Positions 5,549 through 13,606 of a stretch of DNA of 64,000 bases are shown here, piece by piece. Location of the stretch: NCBI GenBank assembly GCA_934402395.1, contig CAKRTQ010000012.1:13269-77268 (forward strand), written 5' to 3'. A program made the translations under genes and the position numbers. The notes beneath the pieces are model-generated. The model was given only the letters and a program-made list of their open reading frames with translations. It did not search any database and was not told the origin of the DNA. The stretch comes from an uncultured Eubacteriales bacterium (GTDB lineage: Bacteria; Bacillota; Clostridia; Oscillospirales; CAG-272). How positions within the stretch are numbered: the stretch's first letter is position 1; the number at the start of each line of letters is the position of its first letter.

Positions 5549-7588
5549 ATGTTCGATCAGTATTTCCGGAAATTTTTGTTTTCCAAGGGGACTTTAGTGA
5601 GCAGTGCAACGAGTCCGGATGCATTTGCGGCTCGTTTTGCCCTTGCCAATATGTTCAATATCAGCATTACGCGCGGTCAGCAGTATGCACATGAGGATAT
5701 GATCTCTTTTGTTGCTGATATGCTCGGAGAATGCGTTCCGCAGCCTTTTTACCGTAATTTCCCCAAATCCGTAAGAGAACTTGCCCCCAATCAACTGTTG
5801 TTTGATCAGTTGTGCCATTATAGCATTACATACGGACTCGGTAACTTTGCGGAAGCCGGCTACTCTCTCTTTGAGGAAGAGTTTGAGAGACTTGCTTTTA
5901 AGGAAAACGTTGAGATCAAGAAGTTCATAATTCTCACGGAATCGGAGGCGCATGAACGGCTTGCCGAATATGTTGAGGATATGCTGAAGGGGACGCGCCC
6001 TTTGAGCGATGTGCAGTATGAGCTTGTAAAGACTTATATCGATAAGTGCAGCTACGAGATCAAGAACTGTGCATGCAAGGATACTGCCATACGGCTTTTG
6101 CTCGATACCGAAAATGCCAAGTATGCAAGGTTCCTTGCCCTTTCGGATGTTATAAAGCTTGTTGATACCATGAACTACGAGGGTTATAACAACACGAATA
6201 TCAAGAAACTGAACCTTCGCAATCAGGACCGCAGATTCATTGCCAGAGTGATCAACGCTATCTTTGATGGCGGTCGCATAAATGTCAGAGAGTGTTTTGA
6301 AAAGAAAGCGGTCTGGTGCGGGTTGCTTCACCATATTCACTATCACCCCAGGATTCCCGAAGCCGAAAGATTTGTTGCGCTTATGCGGGGCAATGAAAAC
6401 TGGTCGGTGTACTCCGGGTTTGAGCGTGCAATGACGGCTCGTGATATCAGAGCGGCAGTTACCTGCCTTCTTGAAGGCAAGGGATCCGGTGCGCTTTTCA
6501 GACATCTCAACTATATTCTCAGCAGGTGCACGGATGAGGAGGATGTGGCATTTGTTATGGAATCGCTCCATACCAAGAATGCTGTCGTGCTCATTCAGCT
6601 GATCATGCAATATGCGAATTATGTAGCCGATGCCGACCGCAAATTTAAGTTTACACGTTATAATAAGCTCAAGATACATACGGAAACTGACGAGGAGCAG
6701 TCCAAGAGGAAGTCTGCGCTTCCTTCCGAACGGGTGGATGAGCTTTCGGCGGTTATGTTTGCGAATCTCAGGAAGCTTCTCGCCGGCAGGCTCGGCAAAG
6801 TATATGTTGCTTCCGATATGTATAATATTGCGCTTCCTATTCAGGAAAACACCTCTAACGGCGGATATGGCGTTCTTCCCAAGGGTTCCAGACTCCACAT
6901 CGAAGAAGGTAAAAAGATCCGCGCATTTACCTATTGGGAAAAGGTAAATGATATTGACCTGAGTGCCATCGGAATTACCGAAGACGGAAGGCAGGTAGAG
7001 TTTTCCTGGAGGAGCATGTTCAAATTGCAGTCCAATGAGATCGCTTTTTCCGGCGATGAAACCGCCGGTTATGGCGGTGGATCCGAGTATTTTGACGTTG
7101 ATGTAGCTCTTTTTAAGAAAAACCACCCCGAAATCAAGTACATGGTTTTCTGCAACAATGTTTTTTCGCGTGCTTACTTTTCAAAATGCCTGTGCAAAGC
7201 CGGTTATATGCTTCGTGATGTTCAGGATTCCGGAGAGGTGTTTGAGCCCAAAACGGTAAAGTCTTCCTTTGTAATCAATTGCGACAGTACGTTCGCATAT
7301 CTGTTCGGGATCGATCTTGAAAAGAATGATTTCGTTTGGCTGAATATGTCATTTGGCAACAACGCCACCGTGGCAGGCAGCACTTCCATGAAGTTTCTTA
7401 TTGATTACTTCAAAATCACTTCTGTTATTAACATGGGTATGCTGTTTGAAATGCTTGCGACCGAGATCGTGGAGTCTCCCGCGAACGCTGACGTAGTGGT
7501 GTCCGATGAAGAGCTTGACGGGTGTGAGAATGCCGAGGTGATCAGATCCTGCGATTTTGAGAAGGTAATGGCATTGCTCAGCCGATGA
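5549..7588 (+). CDS. Large helical protein with C-terminal TerD-like domain, RNA-repair locus
   Basis: This protein has about 679 residues. The start at 5549 follows GGGGAGGAG; an earlier ATG at 5495 lies next to the tRNA-like domain and is unlikely. The C-terminal part (about 415-650) has TerD-family features: a beta-rich opening, GVLPKGSRL, NDIDLSAIGI, a GD-x-T-x-GYGGGSEYFDVDV segment and a KYMVFCNNVFS strand. The first 400 residues are helix-rich, possibly HEAT- or TROVE-like, but I could not match them to a named family; no vWA MIDAS motif is seen. TerD domains bind Ca2+ and appear in stress and nucleic-acid-processing systems. Being directly behind the Y RNA-like array and rtcB, it is the best candidate for the protein partner of these RNAs. 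That role is inferred. Confidence 0.6.
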   Translation: MFDQYFRKFLFSKGTLVSSATSPDAFAARFALANMFNISITRGQQYAHEDMISFVADMLGECVPQPFYRNFPKSVRELAPNQLLFDQLCHYSITYGLGNFAEAGYSLFEEEFERLAFKENVEIKKFIILTESEAHERLAEYVEDMLKGTRPLSDVQYELVKTYIDKCSYEIKNCACKDTAIRLLLDTENAKYARFLALSDVIKLVDTMNYEGYNNTNIKKLNLRNQDRRFIARVINAIFDGGRINVRECFEKKAVWCGLLHHIHYHPRIPEAERFVALMRGNENWSVYSGFERAMTARDIRAAVTCLLEGKGSGALFRHLNYILSRCTDEEDVAFVMESLHTKNAVVLIQLIMQYANYVADADRKFKFTRYNKLKIHTETDEEQSKRKSALPSERVDELSAVMFANLRKLLAGRLGKVYVASDMYNIALPIQENTSNGGYGVLPKGSRLHIEEGKKIRAFTYWEKVNDIDLSAIGITEDGRQVEFSWRSMFKLQSNEIAFSGDETAGYGGGSEYFDVDVALFKKNHPEIKYMVFCNNVFSRAYFSKCLCKAGYMLRDVQDSGEVFEPKTVKSSFVINCDSTFAYLFGIDLEKNDFVWLNMSFGNNATVAGSTSMKFLIDYFKITSVINMGMLFEMLATEIVESPANADVVVSDEELDGCENAEVIRSCDFEKVMALLSR

Positions 7589-7689
7589 AAGCCTTCTGCT
7601 TGACGAAAAGCAGGTGCGACTGCATCCGGGGAATAAACAGGGCTTGGGTTCAGAACATACCCGGTAGCTGAAAAAACAAATATGCATCT

Positions 7690-7730
7690 GCGGGGTACTA
7701 AAAACTCAAAATGAGTTTTTAGTACCCCGC
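7690..7730. terminator. Perfect palindrome, terminator (AAAACTCA core), copy 1
   Basis: A 41-base perfect palindrome after the TerD-domain gene. The inner part is AAAAACTCA/TGAGTTTTT around an AAA loop and the outer arms are GCGGGGTACT/AGTACCCCGC. The same inner core recurs in four other places in this window with unrelated outer arms. T-runs arise within the 3' arm on both strands. Confidence 0.75.
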
Positions 7731-7784
7731 AAAAATAGCGGCTGTAAAAAAACTCATTTGAGTTTTTTACGGCCGCTATTTTTT
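7731..7784. terminator. Second palindrome, terminator (AAAACTCA core), copy 2
   Basis: Directly adjoins copy 1. Arms AAAAATAGCGGC (7731-7742) and GCCGCTATTTTT (7772-7783) enclose GTAAAAAAACTCA/TGAGTTTTTTAC, with a single mismatch or bulge. It is T-rich on both strands, so likely bidirectional. The remaining bases up to 7953 show no gene. Confidence 0.75.
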
Positions 7785-7953
7785 GACTGTGATCCGAAAA
7801 GCCCGGAGCTTATGGACTGTTCGGTTTTTCTGTGAAATGATCGTTTTTTCCGATCTTTACCCAACCGCGCGATGCTTTTGCGTGTCATAAAAACAGAACG
7901 GCACGCTGTAAAGTGCCGCATATCAACCTTGCCGGGCAGGTCAACGTTCAACA

Positions 7954-8316
7954 ATGAAAGATTTAAAATTATACAGCTCAGACTTTTATTCATACACAAA
8001 AATGCTTTTGAGCGGGAACACATTCCGTATCATGATATCCAAGCGTCTGCTGATGCGTCCGCTGATCCCCGCGTGGGTATTCCTCTTTTTCATTATGATG
8101 ATCCCCGGCAAGGTGTTTTTCTGGATAGCCGGATTTCCGTGTTTAGGGCTGTATGCCGTTTTTTTGCTCGGTAACTACCCGTATTGGGAAGCTTGCAGCG
8201 TAAAGAAGCTGCCTTTTGTTTTGTGGAATGCGATCTGGGTCCTGTTTTTGAAGCTGATGACGATACCGGTGCTGAATTTGTTGGAGGTGATCATAAAGTG
8301 GACTTTTTATATATGA
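7954..8316 (+). CDS. Small multi-pass membrane protein
   Basis: This 120-residue protein has three hydrophobic segments (about residues 40-58, 60-76 and 88-115) and no family that I recognise. Its 3' end overlaps the MutS-like gene by 19 bases, and the ribosome binding site of that gene (GGAGGTGA, 8283-8290) lies inside it, so the two are translationally linked. The ATG has only a weak GGGCAGG upstream. Confidence 0.6.
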   Translation: MKDLKLYSSDFYSYTKMLLSGNTFRIMISKRLLMRPLIPAWVFLFFIMMIPGKVFFWIAGFPCLGLYAVFLLGNYPYWEACSVKKLPFVLWNAIWVLFLKLMTIPVLNLLEVIIKWTFYI

Positions 8317-9797
8317 ATTCACGTGAGCCTGCCGTTGAGCTGGACGTTCAAAAAGAGATCGTCTCCGGGGATGCTTTTTTCGGTAAGGCAAAGGAGTATG
8401 TCACTGGCGACCGTGAGACTTTGCTTTACCGGCAGGAATTTTTCCGCGATGTGCTTCAAATAAGTGAATTGCCGGAATTTCTGACGGCACTTCATGCGAA
8501 GCTCAACGAAATTTCACCCTTGATGCGGGGAGGGCAGGGCGCGGCGGGACGCGAGGAGAAGCTGCGCGATCTGCTTTATCCGGTCGTTTATATCGAGCTT
8601 GTGGAGCTAATTTGCAGATATCTGGAGCCGATCGCCGACAGATTGACCGCGCGGTCCTTGCTGGCGCTTTATCACATGGCGGACAACGAAAAGCGGTCCG
8701 CGGAGTACGGCAGGATCGGCGAATATTATATGAAAAACAGCGCCCGGTTGCGTTCCGTACACAGCGTTACCGTGGGCATAAATCTGACACCCATGTTTGA
8801 GCCTAAAGAGGCGGGGATCGTTGCGCTCAATTCGGAAGAATTCAGCTCGGGCGACTTTTGGGATCGGGTGATACGGATGGATCTCGCCAAGGACGATTTT
8901 CATTGTATTGCGCCTCTGACGGTCATTGACAAAAAGCTCGGATATCAGGACAGTCAGCGCATGAATCATGCGCTGCTGAAGGGACTGGATGCCGTTGTCG
9001 GTGATGGTCTGCGGCATTGCAGCAAGAGCATAGAAAAATATCTGAAGGATGCATTGAAAAAATTCTATGAGTGGTCCGGGTCTCTCGGCTTTGTGACAGA
9101 AGCGGTCAAACGCATCACGGAGCTGAAGGAGAAGAGAATACCGCTTGCCTTTCCGACCGTCAGCGACCGCTTCTTGTTTGATGTGGATTCCCTGTATGAC
9201 GATTCATTGTGCCGTAAAAAGGACAAAAAAGACATCGTGCCGAATACTGTGCGTCTGGAACCGGATGTATGCTGTTATATTTTGACGGGACCGAACAGCG
9301 GCGGAAAATCGGTATTTCTGAACTCGCTTGCAGCCGCTCAGTATTATTTTCAACTGGGGATGCCGATCCCCGCGAAGGCGGCGTCGCTCCCGATATGCGA
9401 TGCCGTTTTCAAAATCTCGGTCGAGGAGCAGGCAAATGCGGATCAGGTCGGCAGATTCGAGAAGGAGTGCATAACTCTTTCCGGCGTGCTGAAAAAATTC
9501 ACTCCCCGCAGTCTGGCACTGATAGACGAAGCATTCACCTCCACCTCGGCAGAGGAAGCTGTGCCGATCGCCGCGAATTTTATACGTGAGATATGCCGCA
9601 TTGGGGGAAAATGCCTGTTTGTGACACATTATCATGAATTGGACGGATCGCAGCCGTCGGTGCGGCAATGCGGAGGGGCGGTAGACTATCTGCACACGGA
9701 AAGCGGCGGAGAACGCAGGACGTACACAGTTCTGCCCGGCAGCTCCGATCCGCACAGCGATGCGCATAACATTGCAAAAAAATACGGTTTGCTGTGA
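8298..9797 (+). CDS. MutS-like ATPase (MutS domain V family)
   Basis: About 499 residues. Walker A is GPNSGGKS near residue 330, Walker B is ALIDEAF, and a VTHYHEL motif follows, all as in the ATPase domain of MutS. The N-terminal mismatch-recognition domains I and II are missing and the helical lever region is shortened, so this is not housekeeping MutS but a shorter relative of unknown target. The start is chosen as GTG 8298, seven bases after GGAGGTGA; ATG 8313 is the alternative. It overlaps an unknown membrane protein gene, an odd partner for a DNA-binding ATPase. Confidence 0.8.
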   Translation: MDFLYMNSREPAVELDVQKEIVSGDAFFGKAKEYVTGDRETLLYRQEFFRDVLQISELPEFLTALHAKLNEISPLMRGGQGAAGREEKLRDLLYPVVYIELVELICRYLEPIADRLTARSLLALYHMADNEKRSAEYGRIGEYYMKNSARLRSVHSVTVGINLTPMFEPKEAGIVALNSEEFSSGDFWDRVIRMDLAKDDFHCIAPLTVIDKKLGYQDSQRMNHALLKGLDAVVGDGLRHCSKSIEKYLKDALKKFYEWSGSLGFVTEAVKRITELKEKRIPLAFPTVSDRFLFDVDSLYDDSLCRKKDKKDIVPNTVRLEPDVCCYILTGPNSGGKSVFLNSLAAAQYYFQLGMPIPAKAASLPICDAVFKISVEEQANADQVGRFEKECITLSGVLKKFTPRSLALIDEAFTSTSAEEAVPIAANFIREICRIGGKCLFVTHYHELDGSQPSVRQCGGAVDYLHTESGGERRTYTVLPGSSDPHSDAHNIAKKYGLL

Positions 9798-9850
9798 TGC
9801 CGCAGCCCGGCGCCGGTCATCGGGAATTAAAAAATTTTATCAAAAAACAC

Positions 9851-9903
9851 TTGACAAGTGACCGTTCGGTAACTATAATATGGGTTACCGAACGGTCACT
9901 TGT
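9851..9903 (+). promoter_or_regulatory. Sigma-A promoter with perfect 20-bp operator arms for the TetR gene
   Basis: TTGACA (9851-9856), a 17-base spacer and TATAAT (9874-9879) form a consensus promoter. The spacer is filled by the left arm (9854-9873) of a perfect inverted repeat whose right arm is 9884-9903; the core is GACCGTTCGGTAAC / GTTACCGAACGGTC. A repressor bound here would block RNA polymerase, so the downstream TetR gene is very likely self-repressed. Confidence 0.9.
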
Positions 9904-9918
9904 TTTGCGGAGGAGATA

Positions 9919-10539
9919 ATGAGCGGAGAAACCAAAAACAAAATTGCGGCGGTCGCCCTGCGGTTGTTTTCGCAAAACGGATACCCCGGCACGTCAATGA
10001 GCGATATTGCGGTACAGCTCGGGATAACAAAGCCGGCTTTATACAAGCACTACACAAGCAAGCATGAGATTCTCGAAGGTATTGTAAAGCGCATGAGCGA
10101 CATGGACTGCGAGCGCGCCGGGGAATACGGAATGCCCGGAGACGTGACGGATGAAGCGGCAGACGCCTACATGAATACGCCGACGGAAAAAATACGCGCG
10201 TACAGTATTGCGCAGTTCCGTCATTGGACGGAAGATGAATTTTCCGCTCGGTTTCGCAGAATGCTCACGGTAGAGCAGTACCGTGATGCGGAGATGGCGC
10301 GGCTGTATCAGAAATATCTTGCCGCCGGTCCCGCAGAATATATGGCGGCGATCTTCCGCCAAATGACCGAAAACGATGACGAAGCAACGCAGCTTGCGCT
10401 TGATTTTTACGGTCCGATGTTTCTATTGTACAGCGTTTACGACGGAGCGGAGGATAAAAAAGCGGTCATAGGAATGCTCGGCAGTCACATTGACCGTTTT
10501 ATTTCACGTATGAATGATATGAAGGAAACAACGAAATGA
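9919..10539 (+). CDS. TetR/AcrR family transcriptional regulator
   Basis: A helix-turn-helix near residues 10-55 (FSQNGYPGTSMSDIAVQLGI, then KPALYKHYTSKHEIL) is followed by a helical ligand-binding domain; 206 residues is typical. The start at 9919 follows GGAGGAG; the longer frame from 9880 would begin inside the operator. It overlaps the next gene by 4 bases, so both are likely co-transcribed from the palindromic promoter and repressed by this protein. The ligand is unknown. Confidence 0.9.
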   Translation: MSGETKNKIAAVALRLFSQNGYPGTSMSDIAVQLGITKPALYKHYTSKHEILEGIVKRMSDMDCERAGEYGMPGDVTDEAADAYMNTPTEKIRAYSIAQFRHWTEDEFSARFRRMLTVEQYRDAEMARLYQKYLAAGPAEYMAAIFRQMTENDDEATQLALDFYGPMFLLYSVYDGAEDKKAVIGMLGSHIDRFISRMNDMKETTK

Positions 10540-11441
10540 TAAGTGCGATCGTTTATACTACCAATATCGGCAGCGCCGGGCAATATGCGGGGCTCATGTC
10601 GAAAGAAACGGGGCTCCCGGCATATTCGTCAAAAGATGCGGCAAGGGTATTGCCGCACGGGGCGGAGATAATCTATATCGGGTGGATCATGGCGGGCTGC
10701 GTCAAGGGATATTCCGCCGCCGCAAAGAGATACGCGGTGTCCGCCGTATGCGGTGTCGGAATTGGAAAAACCGGTACGGGGACGGATAATGTTCGTGAGA
10801 AAACGCATATTCCGGGGACAGTCCAGCTGTTTACTTTGCGGGGGAATTTCAATGTGGAAAAACTGCGCGGCATCTACCGTTTAACGATGAAGCTGATGGT
10901 AAAAACAGCGGGCAAGGAGCTTTCAGCCAAGGCGGACCGCACGCCGGAAGAGGATGATACCGAAGAGCTGTTCCGCTATTCCGTGATACTTGGGACGGTA
11001 GATGAGCTTGGGGCGGAGAGCGTCTGTATCAATGATATTCTTGAGCAGAGTCTTGCGGGATTTTACGGAACACTGTCCGAACGCGGGATCGTTCCCGACA
11101 TCGTAATGCCGGAGAGGGCGGTAGTTCGTACGCTCGACCGGAATGCTTTGCGCCGTGTATTCGACAACATTCTTTCAAACGCCGCAAAGTATTCCGATGG
11201 GGACCTGACTGTAAGGCTTTCGCCCGATGGTGCGGTCATGTTTGAAAACGGCGCGGCGGGACTGGATACCGTGCAGACGGCACACCTTTTTGACCGCTTT
11301 TTTACGGTCGATACCGCGCGCGGAGGAACGGGACCCGGGTTGTCCATTGCCATGCTGCTCACCGAAAAGATGGGGGGCAGCGTAACTGCGGAGTATTGCC
11401 GGGGCAGACTGAGATTGCGTGTTCTGTTTCCGGAAAAATGA
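10536..11441 (+). CDS. Flavodoxin-domain / histidine-kinase ATPase chimera
   Basis: Residues 1 to about 140 resemble a short-chain flavodoxin-like domain (start VYTTNIGSAGQYA, later EIIYIGWIMAG), ending near TPEEDD. From about residue 150 the protein becomes the C-terminal part of a sensor histidine kinase: an N-box (RRVFDNILSNAAKYSDGD), an F-box-like LFDRFFTV and a G-box GGTGPGLSIA. No phosphoacceptor H-box or membrane segment is present. The joint looks like a deletion that fused two genes; the usual STGLGLSIA has become GTGPGLSIA. It may be non-functional, or an ATP-binding flavodoxin regulated by the TetR protein. It shares a 4-base overlap with the TetR gene. Confidence 0.7.
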   Translation: MISAIVYTTNIGSAGQYAGLMSKETGLPAYSSKDAARVLPHGAEIIYIGWIMAGCVKGYSAAAKRYAVSAVCGVGIGKTGTGTDNVREKTHIPGTVQLFTLRGNFNVEKLRGIYRLTMKLMVKTAGKELSAKADRTPEEDDTEELFRYSVILGTVDELGAESVCINDILEQSLAGFYGTLSERGIVPDIVMPERAVVRTLDRNALRRVFDNILSNAAKYSDGDLTVRLSPDGAVMFENGAAGLDTVQTAHLFDRFFTVDTARGGTGPGLSIAMLLTEKMGGSVTAEYCRGRLRLRVLFPEK

Positions 11442-11493
11442 ATCCCGGCGCATACGCAGCTCCGGGGAAATTGAGAAAAATTCAAAAAGGGGC

Positions 11494-11524
11494 TTGACTC
11501 TCACACTGTGGCAGGTGTTATTAT
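11494..11524 (+). promoter_or_regulatory. MerR-type promoter with 19-bp spacer
   Basis: TTGACT (11494-11499) and TATTAT (11519-11524) are 19 bases apart, the overlong spacing that MerR-family activators correct by twisting DNA. The spacer holds an imperfect dyad (CTCACAC / GGTGT). It stands before the MerR gene, suggesting autoregulation. Confidence 0.7.
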
Positions 11525-11566
11525 ATATGCGAGCTCAAAAAATAACAGCAAACAGGAGGTACCGCC

Positions 11567-11998
11567 GTGCTGAAAATAGGAGAATTTTCGAAATTGTCCG
11601 GAGTAAGCGTCAGAATGCTGCGCCACTATGATGAGATAGGACTTCTGAAGCCTGCCGAAACCGACCGGTTCACCGATTACCGGTATTACAGAGAAGATCA
11701 GCTCCCGACAGTCTGCCGCATTACGGCACTGAAGGATATGGGCTTTTCTCTTGCGGATATCATACGGATCCTTGAAATATATGATGACAAGGATAAACTT
11801 GAAGGATACTTTTCCGACAGGCAGAGGGAGCTTCGACAGCTCTCTCAGGATATTCTGGAAGCGTGTGCTGCCGGTTTACAAAAGATCGTTTTCGGAGTAG
11901 CTTTCGGCAATACTAATCGGAATCCAGCTGCCAGAACAGCAAGGAAAGTCGAGAAAAGCTCCGGTGTGTGCGGTATAATATTGTCCGTAAGGAGTTGA
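11567..11998 (+). CDS. MerR family regulator, C-terminal part altered
   Basis: The first about 105 residues are a normal MerR DNA-binding domain and coiled coil (IGEFSKLSGVSVRMLRHYDE, RYYREDQL, ALKDMGFSL). The GTG start follows AGGAGG. The usual effector-binding domain is missing: after about residue 107 the sequence becomes low-similarity (IVFGVAFGNTNRNPAARTAR) and stops. This suggests a deletion or frameshift that clipped the ligand domain; it may still bind its promoter. The AraC gene starts 4 bases later. Confidence 0.7.
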   Translation: MLKIGEFSKLSGVSVRMLRHYDEIGLLKPAETDRFTDYRYYREDQLPTVCRITALKDMGFSLADIIRILEIYDDKDKLEGYFSDRQRELRQLSQDILEACAAGLQKIVFGVAFGNTNRNPAARTARKVEKSSGVCGIILSVRS

Positions 11999-12002
11999 GG
12001 AT

Positions 12003-12887
12003 ATGAAAGAACAGGTGCTTGCCGTCCAGCGTATGCAGGACTACATAGAAAAAAACAAAACGGAGGAGATCAGTCTGTCCGATCTTGCGCGGGCATCGCT
12101 GTTTTCTCCGTGGTATTCTTATCGGCTTTTTCGTGACTGCCTTGGGCTTACGCCGACCGAGTACATCCGCAAATACCGGCTCACACAGGCGGCAAAACAG
12201 CTTCATAGCGGCGATGTCAAAGTAATCGACGCGGCGATGGATGCCGGATTTTCCAATGTGGACACCTTCACGCGGGCATTTTACCGGGAGTTCGGTCTGA
12301 ATCCGAGCGACTATGTGAAAAATCCCGTTCCGATAACCTTCTTTATTCCTTACGGTGCAAAATATCGTGAATTACGAAAGGAGAACATCGACGTGTCAAA
12401 CATTCAACCGATCTTTATACAGGTCATCCGCAAGCCGGAACGCCTGTGTATCATCAAACGCGGCAGACAGGCGGCAGACTATTTCCCTTACTGCGAGGAA
12501 GTCAGCTGTGATGTCTGGGGCATACTCATGAGCATGAAATCACTCTGCGGAGAGCCGGTTTCCATATGGCTGCCCGAAAAGTACAAAAAGCCGAACACCT
12601 CCACCTATGTGCAGGGTGTGGAGGTCGAAACCGATTATATGGGAATGATCCCGGAAGGCTTCGATACCATTCATCTGCCGGAGGCGGAATATCTGATGTT
12701 CCAAGGTCCGGCTTTCCGCGAGGAAGATTACTGCGAGGCGATCCGCACCGTGCAGACGGCGATGGACAGCTATGATCCGTCCGTCATCGGCTACCGCTGG
12801 GACGATGATAACCCACGCATCCAACTGGAACCAAGAGGTCAGCGCGGCTATATCGAACTGCGGGCAGTCAGGAGAGTTCAGAAATGA
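12003..12887 (+). CDS. AraC-family regulator with GyrI-like ligand domain
   Basis: An N-terminal AraC DNA-binding domain (two helix-turn-helix motifs, residues about 5-105, with DAAMDAGFSNVDTFTRAF) is joined to a C-terminal GyrI-like small-molecule-binding domain (about 130-290). Regulators of this build (Rob/MarA-SbmC type) usually sense drugs and activate exporters. It overlaps the ABC ATPase gene by 4 bases, so it probably controls that exporter. Length, 294 residues, is normal. Confidence 0.9.
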   Translation: MKEQVLAVQRMQDYIEKNKTEEISLSDLARASLFSPWYSYRLFRDCLGLTPTEYIRKYRLTQAAKQLHSGDVKVIDAAMDAGFSNVDTFTRAFYREFGLNPSDYVKNPVPITFFIPYGAKYRELRKENIDVSNIQPIFIQVIRKPERLCIIKRGRQAADYFPYCEEVSCDVWGILMSMKSLCGEPVSIWLPEKYKKPNTSTYVQGVEVETDYMGMIPEGFDTIHLPEAEYLMFQGPAFREEDYCEAIRTVQTAMDSYDPSVIGYRWDDDNPRIQLEPRGQRGYIELRAVRRVQK

Positions 12888-13606
12888 GCGAAGCTGTTTT
12901 GGCAGAAGGACTGACCAAAGCCTATAACGGAAAAACGGTGGTCAATAATCTGAACCTGTCGGTAAAGAGCGGTACGGTATTCGGACTGCTTGGTGCAAAC
13001 GGTGCGGGGAAAAGCACCACGATCGAGTGTATGCTCGGCACAAAACAGGCAGACAGCGGAACTGTTCGCTTGCTGGGGCAAGACCCGAAGAAGAAACGCC
13101 GCGCGCTTTTTCAGCGCATCGGCGTGCAGTTTCAGGAGGGTGACTATCAGAAAGAAATCAGAGTTTCCGAGCTTTGTGAGGAAACCGCAAGCCTTTACCG
13201 CGATCCCGCCGATTGGCACGCACTTTGCGAGCAGTTTGAAATTGGCGACAAAGCAAAAGTCGCGGTAAAAAGTCTTTCGGGCGGCGAACGCCAGCGGCTT
13301 TTTATCGTACTGGCGCTGATCCCACAGCCGGAGCTGGTGTTTTTGGACGAGCTGACCACCGGGCTTGACGCAAAAGCCCGCCGCGGCGTGTGGAAAACGC
13401 TTGAAGCCCTCAAAGAACATGGACTGACGATCTTTTTGACCTCGCATTTTATGGATGAGGTCGAGGCGTTGTGCGATGAGATATGCATTCTGAAAAAGGG
13501 TACTCCCGTTTTCCAAGGAACCGTGGAACAGGCAAAGAAACAATGCGGGTGCGAGCGTTTTGAAGATGCGTATCTGCAACTTTCGGATGAGGAGGTAGAC
13601 GCATGA
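12884..13606 (+). CDS. ABC exporter ATP-binding protein
   Basis: Walker A GANGAGKST, signature LSGGERQRL, Walker B LVFLDEL and the H-loop (TSHFMDE) are all present in 240 residues. The closest type is the DrrA/CcmA-like ATPase of ABC-2 exporters. It overlaps both the AraC-GyrI gene and the permease gene by 4 bases. Likely job: ATP hydrolysis for efflux of a drug sensed by the AraC protein. The substrate is unknown. Confidence 0.93.
   Translation: MSEAVLAEGLTKAYNGKTVVNNLNLSVKSGTVFGLLGANGAGKSTTIECMLGTKQADSGTVRLLGQDPKKKRRALFQRIGVQFQEGDYQKEIRVSELCEETASLYRDPADWHALCEQFEIGDKAKVAVKSLSGGERQRLFIVLALIPQPELVFLDELTTGLDAKARRGVWKTLEALKEHGLTIFLTSHFMDEVEALCDEICILKKGTPVFQGTVEQAKKQCGCERFEDAYLQLSDEEVDA

Noticed and set aside
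5594..7126. 510-codon minus-strand ORF
   Set aside because: It lies opposite the TerD-domain gene, has no ribosome binding site and its protein resembles no family; it is a codon-bias shadow.
8607..9017. Minus-strand ORF inside the MutS-like gene
   Set aside because: No homology and no start signals; shadow.
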